Below are positions 6,647 through 6,872 of a DNA stretch of 6,872 nucleotides, in pieces (within the stretch, counting starts at the first letter, position 1; each line of letters begins with the position of its first letter). Under the pieces are notes generated by a model. It saw nothing but the letters and a program-made list of their open reading frames with translations. It was not told where the DNA came from and searched no databases. Position numbers and translations under genes: made by a program. This DNA is from OCS116 cluster bacterium (GTDB lineage: Bacteria > Pseudomonadota > Alphaproteobacteria > Rhizobiales > OSC116): contig NVUS02000064.1 of the NCBI GenBank assembly GCA_002402005.2, positions 1 through 6,872 on the forward strand, given 5' to 3'.

Positions 6647-6871
6647 TTAAAATGACCTAGTCACGCCAATGCTTAGGCTGTGGGCATCGGTATCATTGCG
6701 GCTAATGTTGCTATCCGCACGGTTGTAATTATAGATAAGCTGTGGTGTAAAACCAAAAAAGTTAAAATCGCGTTTGGATAATTTGGCGTTAAAATTATAA
6801 GTGGTGATGGCCTCAAAAGCTTTGGCTTTGTAAGAAATGTCGGCTTCGGAATAAATCGTGATGCCATGCTC
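6647..6871 (-). CDS. C-terminal end of an outer-membrane beta-barrel protein, Slam-like (DUF560)
   Basis: Reading the minus strand from the right edge gives an uninterrupted frame of 74 residues ending in TAA (6649-6647); the start lies outside the window. The text alternates polar and hydrophobic residues as in transmembrane beta-strands (for example ITIYSEADISYKAKAF and FGFTPQLIYNYNRADSNI) and ends in GVTRSF, with the terminal phenylalanine and aromatic/hydrophobic last strand expected of Bam-dependent outer-membrane proteins. The string LSKRDFNFFGFTPQLIYNYNRADSNI and the ending LTRSF/VTRSF closely resemble the end of the Slam barrel domain (surface lipoprotein assembly modifier, DUF560), which in known cases moves surface lipoproteins or hemophores to the cell surface after an N-terminal TPR domain. 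The barrel call is fairly sure; the Slam assignment rests on recognition of the last strands only. It overlaps a shadow frame and is the first visible gene of the minus-strand cluster. Confidence 0.7.
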   Translation of the reverse strand, partial: EHGITIYSEADISYKAKAFEAITTYNFNAKLSKRDFNFFGFTPQLIYNYNRADSNISRNDTDAHSLSIGVTRSF

Positions 6872-6872
6872 A

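Noticed and set aside
6673..6867. Minus-strand ORF of 64 codons with an ATG start
   Set aside because: Its product is Pro/Leu/Ile-rich with no recognisable features, and it is a shadow of the outer-membrane barrel frame that ends at 6647.

Overview
The window looks like a piece of a Gram-negative, probably alphaproteobacterial, chromosome with moderately AT-leaning DNA. Two things support this: the plus-strand order sucA-sucB-lpd, which is typical of Alphaproteobacteria, and the E1 text (for example TTPANYFHILRRQLKRD), which reads like alphaproteobacterial SucA. The minus-strand cluster encodes an exported protein and the end of an outer-membrane beta-barrel, which also fits a diderm cell. 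I cannot name a genus from the sequence.

Plus strand, 1-5109: a compact operon runs through the window, and its promoter lies upstream of it. It holds the C-terminal 270 codons of sucA (E1 of 2-oxoglutarate dehydrogenase), complete sucB (E2 succinyltransferase), a small PhnB-like VOC-fold protein, lpd (E3 dihydrolipoamide dehydrogenase) and a short UTP-sugar uridylyltransferase of the eukaryote-like UDPGP family. E1, E2 and E3 together form the complex that turns 2-oxoglutarate into succinyl-CoA in the TCA cycle. The VOC gene and the UDPGP gene are accessory members whose link to the complex is not established. Gaps between the genes are 18-45 bases and no internal terminator was seen.

Minus strand, 6872-5106: a second very tight cluster is read in the opposite direction. 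In transcription order it contains the last 74 codons of an outer-membrane beta-barrel protein resembling the C-terminus of Slam (DUF560, surface lipoprotein assembly modifier), an APH/choline-kinase-like phosphotransferase, and a small secreted four-cysteine protein that I do not recognise. Both junctions leave exactly one base between stop and start (TAA-C-ATG and TGA-A-ATG), so the three genes are probably translationally coupled. The barrel gene's fragment has no start codon inside the window, so it must be read as a partial gene running in from the right edge.

The two operons converge and their stop codons overlap at 5106-5109, leaving no intergenic space and no recognisable intrinsic terminator. 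No gene-free stretch exceeds about 50 bases. I saw no tRNA, rRNA, CRISPR array, insertion sequence or riboswitch. The part most worth follow-up is the minus-strand Slam-like / kinase / secreted-protein cluster.
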